Assembly (NCBI GenBank): GCA_009761415.1
Contig: QUOL01000002.1
Location: 124,001 to 188,000, forward strand
Source: Sarcomyxa edulis
Taxonomy: Eukaryota > Basidiomycota > Agaricomycetes > Agaricales > Mycenaceae
Reading direction: 5' to 3'
DNA length: 64,000 bases
The notes under the pieces were generated by a model, which was not told the origin of the DNA, searched no databases, and was given only the letters and a program-made list of their open reading frames with translations. The position numbers were made by a program, and so were the translations under genes. Shown piece by piece: positions 36,945-48,478 of the stretch; position 1 is the first letter of the stretch, and each line of letters starts with the position of its first letter.

Positions 36945-38684
36945 ATGTCTGGTGTAACAGCTCCCGAATTCGCTGGTATCCATAGGGCAATCAATCCACC
37001 TGATAGCGAAGAATGGGCACAACCACTCCCAGGTGAGGTTGATGATGACCGTGAGGGAGAGCAGGAGACTCTTTTGGACAAAGAACCTAGCATCGAAGAC
37101 TCCGAGGCCATGGTCATTGATGAGACCAATCAAGATCAAATGGCTGAGCTACAGAATTCTCTTCTCAATGCCTCTAAAGGAGTGACGGAAGGGACAGATG
37201 CCGATTATAAGAGGTATGCAGTTTGAACTTGGCATTGGGCATGTGTTCAATGATATCTCAAGTCTTATGAAATTATGCCACACATTCCTGGTCAACAAAG
37301 GTCTTATTCAAAAGGACGAGGTTTTTTTCAGTTCAACACCACACGAAAATGCACCGTGGTGTATCGCGGCGTGGATTATGGATCAGTGAGTTTCTTCCTC
37401 TACAAAATCCTCCTTGTTTAGCTCTCTATCGCTGTGGTAGATGCGACATACTAGCATCCGACGGCTCTACAAGACCATCTACCGAAATAAGATCTACTTA
37501 CTCACATGCTCAGAAAATGCGAGCTTCGATGACTTACGCATTTGGACGTCTGCATGGACTCGGATCTCTTCCTTGGCACAAAAGCGAAAGTTCTGGGAAC
37601 TGGATCGGAAATCCTTCGGTATCAAACATAGTGTCAAGTTATATGGTTAGCTTGAGAAGACGCAAGGTGTGTCAAAGTACTTACTCGTCATTGCTGAACA
37701 CTCTAACCTGAGCGCAACGGTGGCTGTGACTAGGTTCACGCCGGGGAAGTGGCTACAAGTGCTAGGGCGATTACACCTGTAAGAGCACATATAACATGGA
37801 TACAAGAGCTGACCTAGTGTTCTAGGATATATTGAAGGAGATGTATGAGTACAATCACCAGCCTGATAAATGGGATATAAAGGATTATGCACCGGGTTCG
37901 ACAAAGCAAAAACCTCAAGCCGCTCATGAGTGGGGAGGAGGTCGAACCCGCCGCCTACTTTGGGCTGCCTATACAGTATCACTCCTCTGTCTACTCCGAT
38001 TTGACGAGGTTTTGAAGATTCAAGCTCACGAAATTCAAGTAGTATCCGAGACTTGCATCAAGCTCACATTACCTTTTCGAAAAACCAGTCAATTTGGTGG
38101 TAAGCATCTAGTATTCTGCTCATCTGATCTATGGCATACTAAAGAAAGTCCCAAGATATTAAACCATTCTATCTGTGGAAATTAAAGGAGGAAGAGGCTC
38201 ACCTTTGTCCTGTTCGAGCACTCGCAGAGTGGATAGCTATCTCTGAAATCAATGAAGGCTATATATTTCGAAAGATAGCCTCAGGTGATCGGGTTGCAGT
38301 CGCAAATGCACCCATGGTAAATATTCAATGATGTCTCTTTGATAGGTCTCACTATACTGACGAAGTAACATTTCCTAGACTTCCGAGCAATTCTTAGAGC
38401 TTTTTCGCAATAATCTACTCGACATCGGCATAGACCCTCACCCCTACGGCACTCATTCCTTTCGTCGAGGTGGATGCCAGTATCTAGCCTCGTATCGACG
38501 GTGGTCTCTCCGTAGAATTTGTGAATGGGGAGGATGGAGTACCGAGTTTTCAAACATGACGATCGTCAAATATCTGATCTCATGGAACGACAATCCTATG
38601 GAACGGCGAGAGGATTTCTTCAATCCCAACTTGAGACCTGCAGTCAAGTGCTCCTCGTGTGGTAGATCTTGTCATTGCGCGTAA
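36945..38684 (+). CDS. Tyrosine recombinase (phage-integrase-like, DNA breaking-rejoining enzyme)
   Basis: Starts at 36945 (MSGVTAPEFAGIH), with an acidic N-terminus and several introns. A helical core-binding-like region includes MRASMTYAFGRLHGLGSLPW. The catalytic domain shows the first Arg in LLCLLRFDEVLKI (about 37980-38020), the HxxR box in THSFRRGGCQYL (about 38450-38480), a GGWS in place of the second His, and a likely nucleophile Tyr in TIVKYLISW (about 38560-38585). The C-terminus ends with a cysteine cluster CSSCGRSCHCA. These residues match the R-H-R-Y arrangement of tyrosine recombinases. Similar genes are repeated in many mushroom genomes and are thought to be mobile-element derived. 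Flanked by an XPG nuclease and a SAP protein, which suggests a three-gene cassette. Confidence 0.78.
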
Positions 38685-38795
38685 TTTGTATATTTCTTAT
38701 CCTCATGTCTGGAAACAATGGCTAGATTAAGTCTGACCCACACCGACAGGTGGAACTATTGTGTAGTATGATACTGCTACTGCTGTTGTGTTCGA

Positions 38796-40571
38796 CTAGG
38801 TACTGGGCGAGAGTGTACGAGATAATTCACGATACTTATTTGCGATACGAGTGGGGTCGGTCATGACATAGCTCTGCCCACCACGACGATAACTGAAGTA
38901 AGTCGCAAAAGAAGGCCCGTACTCTACCTTGACTCTTTCAGATAGTTCCTTGTCTTTCGTGAGACGCTCCTTCCGAAGTACGCCACATATGTTAGTGTAA
39001 GGGAGATGCTTTCCATCCGCGTCCGAATAGACCGCCCAAAACTCAGTCGGCGTGCATTTACGCCAGCGTTCGACAACCACCTGTAAAAAGAATAGGTTAG
39101 TATTGCTAGCTACCTCAAGCAAAACGCATACGTTTACCTTCCACTCGTGCCATTTGGCCTTCGTACCTTGCCATTGTTGTTTCTTGCCGTAGCGGTATAC
39201 CTCGGGCCAATAGACAAGAGGAATGACCCTCCCGTTGATGGAGAGGCAAGATTCCCCACCCCAGTGTTCGGGTGAATCATCCCACATTGCATTCAACTTC
39301 GGAATGTCATCCGCGAATGAAACGGCTGGTGGGTCGGGTACCTCGGCTTGGGTGAAAGTGAGGATAGTGTGATCGCGGAATTTGATTTTGTAATGTCTAT
39401 GGCTTTGGTCATCGATGTTCGAGAGAGCGGCTTGAGGAGAACTCGAGATGCGGGAACGTGATGTAGGACCGGTCACCGAAACCTCCGAAACTTGGGTGAA
39501 CACTTGCGGAACCACATATGGACTCGGAGCTGTGTGCTGAGCAAGGTGCGGAGCTGGTGGTAGAACTGGCATTGTCGAAGGCCAGTCAGAGGGTCCAATA
39601 AGCCCAGAAGGGTGGAATGATAAAGATCGAATATGTTGAGGCAGAGCTACAGCAGGCGCCGGCCAGCCAGGTAACTGAGGGTTGACGAGAGTGGTCTGCG
39701 ACGATATGCTGTTGAAATGAGACAGAAGGGAAGCAAGGTGTGTGTGTGTTGACTGTAGGTGCGCCACGATTGTTGTATTATCCTGTCAGTATGAGGCGTA
39801 ACATCAGCGGAGAGCTCCAAAAAGAAAGCATGAGAACATGCAGTACCGTATTGTTGTTATTCGTAGAGGTGTAAGCAGGCGGGCTGTCGGAGAGTGGCTC
39901 GTTGGGTGTCATCGAGGGTTGGGGTGGTCGGTAAGGATACTTCGCGACAAAATTCTTAGCCTGTCTTCAACATGAGTATGCAGCAAGAGAAGAAATCGAC
40001 GGTCACTTACCCATGGCACAAGGGCCGCAATTTCTTCGGGAGTTCGTGTATCCCGTGAGCGTTCAGTCGGGAGAGCGTGTACGATGGCTCCCGTAGACGA
40101 TGTACCACGGTCGAGTAATTGTTCGCGCCGTTGAACGGACTGCTTGGGCTTGGAGCGTTTGGCACCCGCTCGGGAGCCTTTATGGGGCCGTCGTGCTCCA
40201 GGAAGTAAGCTAAAGCTAGTTAGTAAAGACAGAAAAGAAAGAATAAGGTAGAAAACATACCTATCCCATGCCCGATGGTCTGCACTGAACTCTTTCAGCT
40301 GTTTTGTCATGGTCGCGATGTTGCCAGAATGGGGGAGATGGAACTCTTGGCACCATTCCTTCAGTACCCTCTTTTTCTGCCCGTCACTTCAGAGATAATC
40401 AGTGGGAAAAAAGACAGAGGAAAAGAAGGCAGACGGTACATACACGATGAGAAATCGTGTCTGATGTTTCCCATCAGGCCCAATGGCCCCAGGAAACGGG
40501 AACCTTTCCCTTCCGTCAGCGGTGTTGAGCGAGGTGTCGGCGAGTGAAGACGGAAGTAGCGAGGCCATCAT
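38796..40571 (-). CDS. SAP-domain protein, probable element-associated DNA-binding protein
   Basis: Start at 40571 (MMASLLPSSLADTS). After an intron the sequence reads QKKRVLKEWCQEFHLPHSGN and continues MTKQLKEFSADHRAWD (40270-40385), a SAP-like helix-extended loop-helix that binds AT-rich DNA. A basic stretch follows (GARRPHKGSRAGAKRSKPKQ), then Pro-rich sequence, and a C-terminal domain with KAKWHEWKV, FWAVYSDADGKHLPYTNICG and ATYFSYRRGGQSYVM, ending at 38796. Introns near 40205-40258, 39962-40011, 39790-39846 and 39080-39138 are plausible. The gene converges on the recombinase gene with a 111-base gap. It has no catalytic motif I can name; a targeting or end-binding role is inference from charge, SAP fold and neighbours. 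Confidence 0.66.
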
Positions 40572-40933
40572 CGAGAACGGCGCGTGTGCGTTGTCGTTGT
40601 CGTCGACGAGGTTGAAGACGGACCAGAGAGCGATGATCGAAAAAAAGGCGACGACGGCGATTGAGGCAGCCGTCGCCGGAGAGAGCGGCCAGAGCGACGG
40701 CGGACTGAATGCCCCCCATCGATCGACGGCGGCGCCGACGATCGACGAGAGGCAACTAGATCTGTGGGGAGAGGTGAGTGCCAGCGCGAGCGGGAGGGAG
40801 GCGGTGCTAGATGAGGTAAGCGAAAAAACTGTCTCGCGGAGCCGAGAGCCGAGCGGACACGATCCGGGCGTGACAGACCGTCTTATCCCAGAGAGAAGTT
40901 AATCCCCGTACCCTAGGCGAGACCTAGGACTCA

Positions 40934-40989
40934 GGCACTGTGACAGTGTTTTTTCTGTGACATTTCCAACGAAGCACAGCCACAGTGCC
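40934..40989. repeat. Short perfect inverted repeat (9-bp arms)
   Basis: GGCACTGTG at 40934-40942 and CACAGTGCC at 40981-40989 are reverse complements separated by 38 bases, just beyond the SAP gene promoter region. It could form a hairpin or mark an element end; no partner copy was found on the other side of the three-gene block by eye. Confidence 0.5.
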
Positions 40990-41405
40990 ACAAAGTGAGC
41001 ATTTTGGGCGAAACGGTACAAAGTGTTGTCTAGCACAGTAAGGGTACATCAACGCGCTTAACTATGCGCTTAAGACTTCGCCGACCCTCATAATGAGACC
41101 TTGGCATAAGCCTAGCGTTTGTTGGGCAGCTTGGGCAGTGTGGAATCCCAAACTCGAAGGAGACCGATTTGACCAAGTATAACATCTCGCAAATTGATCC
41201 TCGATGGTCTGCGTGAGTTGACTTGCAACAAGTCACTAGGAAAGAGCACTGGAGGAAGAACGACGGTCGATCTCAAGTGTCGATTCTGATTCATGTTGGA
41301 TCAGGAGAAGAAGACTCACGTATAGAGACGTGTACTGTTCTCGTTTAGCTGAAGCCAAAGTGACGCCATACTGGGTTTTAGAGAATAAGAGTGACCAGGC
41401 AAGCC

Positions 41406-42766
41406 TTAAAACCCATTCATTATATCCACAGCCTCAAGGCCCTTCCCAATATTGACAAAATCAAGCAGTACGAAATTTGGATACCGACCGCTGCCCAAGG
41501 ACGTACAGCCATCCGCATTGGCCAGGATCCTATCGGCGATCCCAGAAAGCAAAGTAAGCGAACGAACGAACAAGGAAATCAACGAACTCACGAAGTCACA
41601 CCATTCGTCGTCGATGCTTGCGCCTGGTCGCTGATAATGATACCGAATATATCAACGTTGAGAGAATGGTTGATCATGTACATATGGTCCGCGTTTGATA
41701 GAGGACCAGATGTGCGGTCGATTGAGCACGGGAATTTCTTGTTGGTGACGCTGAAAGGGGTTTCCCAGATCTAGAAATTGTTCAATACCGTCTGGAGTAG
41801 AGGATGATGAAGGGGCTCACCATCTCGAACTCTGGTAGAATAAAATCGACGACGCTGGTATCCGAATTATAATCCATGAACATGACCACCCGTTTCCCGG
41901 AAGTGATCATGCTGCCGAGTGTTGGCCAGGCGGATTGTTTCACGGGAACGGATGCCGGAACGTACATGAGGTCAGTCATGCCTGAGTTGGGCAGTAAGAT
42001 ATATAGTTAGTCAAATAGGAGAAAGAGACGGACCAGAATTGTCAAAAGCGGGTTTCCACTGATCAGCGAGTGACAGGTCATCGGGATTAGTGAAAATGAG
42101 GGTTAGGACTTCATTTGGATTCGCGTCGAGGAAGGTTTTGACAGTAGTGAGATAGTTTTCCACTGTTCCGCCGTCGTAGAGAAGCTGAGTACATGGTGAG
42201 TTGGTGTACCGTGCTTGTTAGGTCTTGTATCACTTACGCAGCCTGAACAAAATATCAGCAAAAGAATGACGGTAGTCTCAGACAGACGGTAAACTCACTT
42301 GTATGACAGAAGTGCAGCACTCCATCCTTACTAGACGTCGTCATGAGAGCTCTTCCAAATGGTGATAGCTGCAGATGATACGCACTCGTGGGCTTGAGCC
42401 TGCAACAACCTGACTCCCAACGCCAACTGGCTAGCAAGACTGACGCGTTGATCACTCGCGACTGTAATGCGAGTAAATTAGACGCGTCAAAGAAATCGAA
42501 AGGGAGACTCACGATCGAGAGGATCTGCATCGCCAGTGAAAGAGTCGTGAGCGCCTAGGAAAGTGACATTCCCGTAACTACGGTCGCAGAGTGCGGCATT
42601 GCCATTGCAGACAGTCGCTCTATGGGAAGTTTATAAGTATGCGTGCATATTCAGGAGAAGGTGCCATCACGCACCTTTGTTGAGGCAACGACGCGCCTAG
42701 TACCGAGGTGGATAAGCCCAAGACCGTTAAAGCGAGTGCGGCGAAGGATCGAGATAACATCTTCAT
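41406..42766 (-). CDS. Secreted PI-PLC-like phosphodiesterase (copy 1)
   Basis: Start at 42766 gives a signal peptide (MKMLSRSFAALALTVLGLST, then SVLGASLPQQ). After an intron the mature part begins RATVCNGNAALCDRSYGNV with TFLGAHDSF, the PLC X-domain motif with the first catalytic His-Asp. A later exon carries DGVLHFCHT with the second His, then NYLTTVKTFLDANPNEVL, VKQSAWPTLGSMITSGKR and VMFMDYNSDTSVVDFILPEF, the usual order in fungal PLC-like phosphodiesterases. It ends NGF at 41406. The family lacks the Y and calcium-binding domains of eukaryotic PI-PLC and resembles bacterial enzymes; the true substrate is unknown. It is divergent from a close paralogue 1.08 kb away. Confidence 0.8.
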
Positions 42767-43842
42767 GATGAGGGACGCTACGACTCGAAGGCAGGGAATG
42801 GGGAGATGGGTATATAAGGACTTGCAACGTGCACGTGGGACTCGAGCCAGACAGAGAATCATAATGACCCCGTGGTACCATCAAGGCTGACAGTGAGATT
42901 GCAGTGGGAATAATCGTACGAGAGATGCCTTTTAGCCATGATCGTCCGGAAATACCGTCTCACCGTGGCCCTGGACATGTTTCCCAAATCTCATACATTC
43001 CTACTGCACTGTGGACATAGTCCAGGTCGCCCGAGATACCCCAAGAGATATGTATCCCGATTGTGTCGATACAAATCAGTGCAGAAAAACATGCTTGAGT
43101 GCGTGAACGCTCCAGATCTGCAAAACTTCGAAAGATTTTGGGAAAGTCTCGCGAGAGTATCGTCCAGTAGATAGTTCCTAAATGAGAGGCAGATTGGTAG
43201 GACTCGTTGGGGACTCAGATGAAGCCTCATGAGTCCTGAAGGCTACATCCTGCAGCTCGAGGAGAACGGAGACACCCGAAACTATTTGAACCGGAGTTTG
43301 AAAGTTGCTCAGGTCGTCGTCGGACTCGAGGTCGTCGTGTTCATCATGATCATGATGGATAGGTTGAAACGACCCTCGTATAATTCTTGTACAACACTGC
43401 TGCTATAATATTCATCGATATTCAACGCGTCCTCTAGTCGATTCAGTATCAATTCGATCTCGAGAGTAGGTACGCTTGACATCTAACGAGTCCTCATACA
43501 GCACCATTGCAGAAGCTTGAGATGCTGAGGTACGCAATCATGTTTCTGTATGTCCAATTTGAAGTCCTGAGTACTCAATAGACACATTGCACGCTTCGAA
43601 ATCGTGTGCTTAAATTCCATAATCCTCAATCAAACAGTACGCAATTACACTGATCATCAAAAACGCTGCCGCATCACCGTAGCATGGCAGCCAACATCCC
43701 TCCTCAACACAGCTCTTTCCAGTCCAACCCATGCTACTCTATCTACGCGGTACCTGCCAAGATAATCAGAACCTCTATAACTATGTCGATCAACTGATCA
43801 TCGGCCTCCTTGTACTGGTACCACCTTCCATCACGACCTACG
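42767..43842. promoter_or_regulatory. Shared upstream region of the two divergent PLC-like genes
   Basis: About 1.08 kb separates the two start codons. A TATATAA sequence at 42811-42817, which is palindromic over TATATA, lies 45 bases from the copy 1 start and could serve it. No coding sequence is supported in this interval. Confidence 0.35.
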
Positions 43843-45201
43843 ATGCTTTTCTTATCCGCTCTCGCTCTTTCTTTCGCTTTCACTTCCTGGGCCTCTGTAT
43901 TACCTACCAAGAGGTGAGTTCATCGAATATCCAAATGCTCCATAGTTAACCATATTGTGTGTGCAGAGCTACGGTGTGCAACGGACACGCAGAGTTATGC
44001 ACCCGAAGTTACGGGAATGTCACCTATTTTGGTGCCCATGATTCTTTCGCGTTCAGCAAAGATCCCCTCGCGCGTACGCATCCATAATCGTCCATCTCTT
44101 CGTCCTTTGACAATTCCCGTAGTGGCAAGAGATCAGGAACTTGACATACCGTCTCAGCTGGGTCTAGGAGTGAGGCTTCTTCAGGCGCAGGCGCACGCGT
44201 TGGTGTTTCTCTTTTGTCTTACCCGCCATGGGCTCTAATAGTGTCCTCAGCAAAGACGGAGTACTTCATTTCTGTCATACGAGTGCGTACCATTGACACA
44301 TTAAACAATGTCGAGACTGATCTATCCCCAGGTTGTGTAAGTGCAGTGCCGATGTGTGATGTACCTTCTCAGACTCATCGACTTGCAGGCCTTGTTCGAT
44401 GGCGGAACTGTACAAGACTATCTGACAAAAGTCAAGACATTCCTCGATGCCAACCCTAATGAAGTCATCACCATGATTTTCACTAACCCCGAAGGACTTT
44501 CTCTGCCCGATCTGTGGAAGCCTGCTTTTGATAACGCAGGTATGTTCCCATCCTGCATTCGAATTCAACAAGCGCAGCGCTACTCGATGAAAATGAATTT
44601 ACTAACTGCGTATCCACAGGAATAACCCCACTCGCCTTCGTCCCTCCCTCCCTCCCGGTCAAACAATCCGACTGGCCTACACTAGGAGAGCTGATCGACA
44701 GCGGCAAGAGAGTAGTCGTGTTCATGGATGCAGGTGCAGATGGAATTGCCGTACCCTTCATATTACCCGAGTTCCCCATGGTGCGTTCTCTACTTCCACG
44801 TCCGAAATCCAACTCGGCCTGACAGATGCATAGATCTGGGAAACTCCATTCTCCCAAACAGACGACACTTTCCCATGTTCAGTCGACCGCATCGCCGGAC
44901 CTTTGGCAACAGCTGATCACATGTACATGATCAACCACTCGCTGAACGTCAACATCCTTCCCTTTGGCGATGGGGTTTTCGTCAGCGATCCTCTAGAAGC
45001 ACCTACCACCAACGGGATCACTTCGTGAGTTCCCTTGCTTCCCATAGTACTGCCCATCTCTAATACGTGTCCAGTATTCTCGCAAACGCAAACGGATGTG
45101 CACCGCTAGGCGGTAACCGTGCCCCCAGCTTCGTTCTCCTTGACTTTGTGAATATCGGGGACGGCCTTGACGCTGTGAATCAGTTGAATGGGTTGGCTTG
45201 A
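43843..45201 (+). CDS. Secreted PI-PLC-like phosphodiesterase (copy 2)
   Basis: I choose the ATG at 43843 because it gives a signal peptide (MLFLSALALSFAFTSWASVL) and splices, through a GTGAG donor near 43915, to RATVCNGHAELCTRSYGNV and GAHDSF with the catalytic His-Asp. Later exons contain QLGLGVRLLQAQAH, DGVLHFCHT, DYLTKVKTFLDANPNEVI, VKQSDWPTLGELIDSGKR, VVFMDAGADGIAVPFILPEF, IWETPFSQTDDTF and DHMYMINHSLNVNI, ending NGLA at 45201. Exon order and boundaries match copy 1, so the two arose by inverted duplication. Catalytic residues are kept in both. Products are probably secreted; substrate unknown. Confidence 0.8.
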
Positions 45202-45963
45202 GTTTACCAGTCGACGTCGACGTCATCTTTTTTGATGGTTTATTGTATATCATAGGTTAATATCAGTGTGATGGAATCATTTCACGCGTCTTGAGGGCTC
45301 ATCGACATCGCCGTGACTTTGGCAGCACGTTTATATGGTACTTGATGTCAACTTGAAGTCGAAGTTGTTTCGAGAGAAGGTCTCCAGAGGGTCCAGACAA
45401 GCAATCGTCAACATGCGCGTGTGCGCCACGCGTTCTACTAGTAGATGGGTGACATTTTATCACATAGCCACGATGAATGCGAGTCGACTTGGAAGATGGG
45501 TGATCCTAGATTCGGAGACTTCTATCGAGGCTTTGAGATACTCCTCTTCTGACTGTAATAATGATTCAAATATACTTAGAAGTAATTGCTCAGTGGCATG
45601 ACAGTGACCTAAAAAATCCGGAAGAGTATCGACCTTGTATTCTCCGTATACGGTGAAAGGGCGAAACGATGACGGTGTTAGAGACGCGAGAGGTCATACA
45701 GATCAACGACTAGAATGAAATAAATGGTGAGCATAGGAAAACTGGTTGGGAGATTCTCGATGTACCGTAAGTTACGCAGTCCCGTGCATCTTATCTACCG
45801 CAACTTCAGTAAGACTATCGTCCATCGCATTGGTATACGCTTTACCGCAACCAGTCTCTGCTGAGATGACTTACAAGACAAGGGAGAACTATGAATACGG
45901 TTGATCAGACGCGGCAATAAGCATAGAGAAGAATAAACAACATACTCAACATACTCAACCCAC
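45202..45963. other. Stretch without a supported gene
   Basis: Short frames only, no recognisable domain on either strand. Confidence 0.4.
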
Positions 45964-46146
45964 TCAACAACATTCGCAATTGGTCTGAGCGTTGCGACTA
46001 GCAATCTCCTGGCAGATTCTATGTGGGCAGCAAGTTACGGGTGGGCAACACGGTACATCTGCGTTTCGCGTCATGTCGGAGGATGCAGAGGAAAGAACAA
46101 CGAGGGCGAGCAAGGAGGCGAAGAGGGTGAAGAATTGCATGGTCAT
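45964..46146 (-). CDS. Small secreted cysteine-rich peptide
   Basis: The ATG at 46146 (or the second ATG at 46140) starts a strong signal peptide (MQFFTLFASLLALVVLSSAS). The mature part of about 38 residues holds eight cysteines in the pattern CC-CC-C-C-CC (PCCPPVTCCPHRICQE to NCECC), ending at 45964 with a single open exon. Eight cysteines in so short a peptide imply a disulphide-stabilised secreted product, as in fungal effectors, antimicrobial peptides or metallothionein-like peptides. I cannot place it in a known family. A longer start at 46248 would bury the signal peptide and is unlikely. Confidence 0.6.
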   Translation of the reverse strand: MTMQFFTLFASLLALVVLSSASSDMTRNADVPCCPPVTCCPHRICQEIASRNAQTNCECC

Positions 46147-47050
46147 TCGATGGGTTGAACAAAGAGGTATTGATGAGAGGACGTTGTAAACCGTTTGCAT
46201 GGTTTTACATGAGTGCCGGTAAGGTTCGCGCCGAGGAGGAGGAACCATCGCGATTTAGATGTGATGCGCCCACTAAGATCCGTGTAGACGCTTTGAAATT
46301 AATCCAGCAGTACGATGATGGGACCTGGACTAGCATCGGTCTCGAGACCTTCGGCCTTCCAGTGGCGTCCCATATCAGACGCATGGGTAGGTCCTTTGCG
46401 AGTACTCGGTTTCCAGTTGAGACTCTGATATCTCAGGACTGTATTTTATTTAGAGACCGGGTGGGTCGACCATGTGCTTGAGCCCGAGTAATCGTCGCTT
46501 CGGGTAGAGTGATAGCAAATTTTAGGAAATGCACAATCGTTGCTGGATCCTTTCGCCTCCATCAGTAAGATAGCACAAAAGATGTCCGGACTGCCACGTG
46601 GCCTTTGGAGGCATCTTGTTTTGCACAGATGTCAAGACAGAAACGTCCATGGATCTTCTACCGAGAGTCGAATGGCAAACTGTCATGAAGTCATCTTCGG
46701 TCCTATAACGCTGAGATTTCAGAACTACGAAGTGACAAAACCATCAATCACCTCCGACACGTATCTGCATACCACTTCAATAATCCCTCTACGAGGATGT
46801 ACCTATGGGCTGCCGGCACCACCGACGCAACCTTCCTAAACATCCTTTCCAAGTTTTCCTCATCCCTATGGGCAAGAGCGAAGAATTGTTTCGGTTTTCC
46901 CAGTCCGAGATTTGTAAGTATTTCGTACCACTCTGACAAGTCGATGTCGAGGTTAGCTAGGAAACTGAAGACTGTATCACCGTTTTCGTCGGAGGAGGAG
47001 GAGGAGGAGAGTTTGGGTTTGGTCTATGCAAGGAGTAAGTGTGTTTCAGG
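46147..47050. other. Stretch without a supported gene
   Basis: Open frames at 46155-46481 (+), 46540-46839 (+) and 46748-46939 (-) overlap and have no recognisable domains. A purine-rich GAGGAG run lies near 46993-47010. Confidence 0.35.
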
Positions 47051-48133
47051 TCAGTTCAAGGACATTTGGTAGTGATGAGGGAATACCTCTCCGCCGTTCT
47101 CAGAGCGTCCATGACGATTTATTCTGACTACATTGGCGGGAGTCGTTTTATTCTTTGGAATAGCTTGATACCGTGAATTGGATGGCGCTGAATTGATATA
47201 AGAAGTGAGAAACGTATGACAGTCATCCTCATAAGAGTGGATCGCACCGTCGAAATGACGAAAATTACGAGTGGCGTTATCCCGATCCCGATAACGCCTT
47301 GGCTGAGATGCACCTCGAAGCGTAGACGGAAAGAACGAGGGGTTCGAGGACCTTACAGGCCTTGGTGGCGTCGGCAATACTACAGAGTCTTCTCTGTCAC
47401 TATCGTCGTCTGGGTCATATTCGGAGTCGGAGACTTTCTGCCTCTTGTGCCGCGGCTATGGAATGATAGGATGAGTAAAGTATGTCTCAGAATTCGCAGG
47501 GAACGAGATGGAGGACCTGCTTGGATTGCCTGGAACTCTGACTCCGAGTCTGCGGAAGATTGTTGGTCTCAATAGTAGAGAGGATCATCGAAGCTATACG
47601 CGTACCTTCATCGAGCGTTTGTTATTGCTTCCGTCTGACTGTGGTATGACATAGTGAATCGAGAGAAAACGTGAACGTGAAAGACGATAAGAAACTGACC
47701 TCTGCAGACAGCTCCTTGGCTATTTTTACAACGTAATCTTCGGTGAATCGAGTCTTGTCCTCGGAAGTATCGTCGGGTACAACATACCCGTTACACACCG
47801 CTCGCCAGACTGAAGTGGGTGAGACTTCTATCCGGGCAAAGCAAGGCTTCGATTGCTTCATCGCCAGGAACTCTGCGATTTTCTTCGTATTTACTCCGTG
47901 CGCATGAAGAAGACGGCACAGGGCTCTGTGATAGGGATCCAATCTAAATTGATGTAGGATAACATGTTTTCAGTCTTGGGTTGAAACGAAGCGTAACGGA
48001 GAACTCACTTGCTGCAACTGCTAGGCATGTCCGTACGAGCTGAAAATGCAGACGAATTCGATGGAAAATAGGCGGTCGTACTTACTCTTATGTACCAAAT
48101 CAAGGACACATTCGAGGTCAGGAGGAGTCATTA
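47051..48133 (-). CDS. HTH-like hypothetical protein with acidic and basic tail
   Basis: A start at 48133 (MTPPDLECVLDLVHK) splices through short introns to ARTDMPSSCSK and then to an exon at 47942-47705 reading DPYHRALCRLLHAHGVNTKK and IAEFLAM, which resembles a helix-turn-helix used for DNA recognition, followed by SVWRAVCNGYVVPDD. Later exons contain QQSSADSESEFQAI, a basic RHKRQK nuclear-localisation-like motif, the acidic EYDPDDDSDREDSV, and an Arg-rich C-terminus ending near 47051. Small exons make the model uncertain. The combination suggests a nuclear DNA-binding protein, perhaps derived from a mobile element. Confidence 0.45.
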
Positions 48134-48478
48134 TGACCTCTAGACCGGTTGCGGAACCCTGAAAGGATATGAAGAAGATGATTGTACATTTTGGAATGAA
48201 AAGTGATCGGCCCAGTGATCTTGTTCACTTGCTTCGTTCCCGAGAGCCCTCACAGCCACTGCCAACATTGAGTCTGCTTCGACTTCCTGACTTGGTTTTC
48301 TTCTAGGAAAAAAGAGTCATCGACCTGCAGTAAAAGCGTTCAGAAGCCACCCGACATTCAGCCATGCCCCCAGGATAAGGTTCATGACACTGAACCAACG
48401 ATATCAATAACAATACCCATCCATTGCGACTTGGTCGAGCCCATCTAATACCCAACCCGTCTTTACACAGATTAATCA

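Noticed and set aside
36945..38684. Starship captain (DUF3435-type recombinase) with cargo
   Set aside because: The recombinase fits the basidiomycete 'DNA breaking-rejoining' type better, and Starships are known from ascomycetes; no cargo structure with the captain at one edge was evident.
40483..40902. Plus-strand 139-codon frame opposite the SAP gene 5' region
   Set aside because: Overlaps the first exon of the SAP gene on the other strand, is low in complexity and GC-rich, and has no domain.
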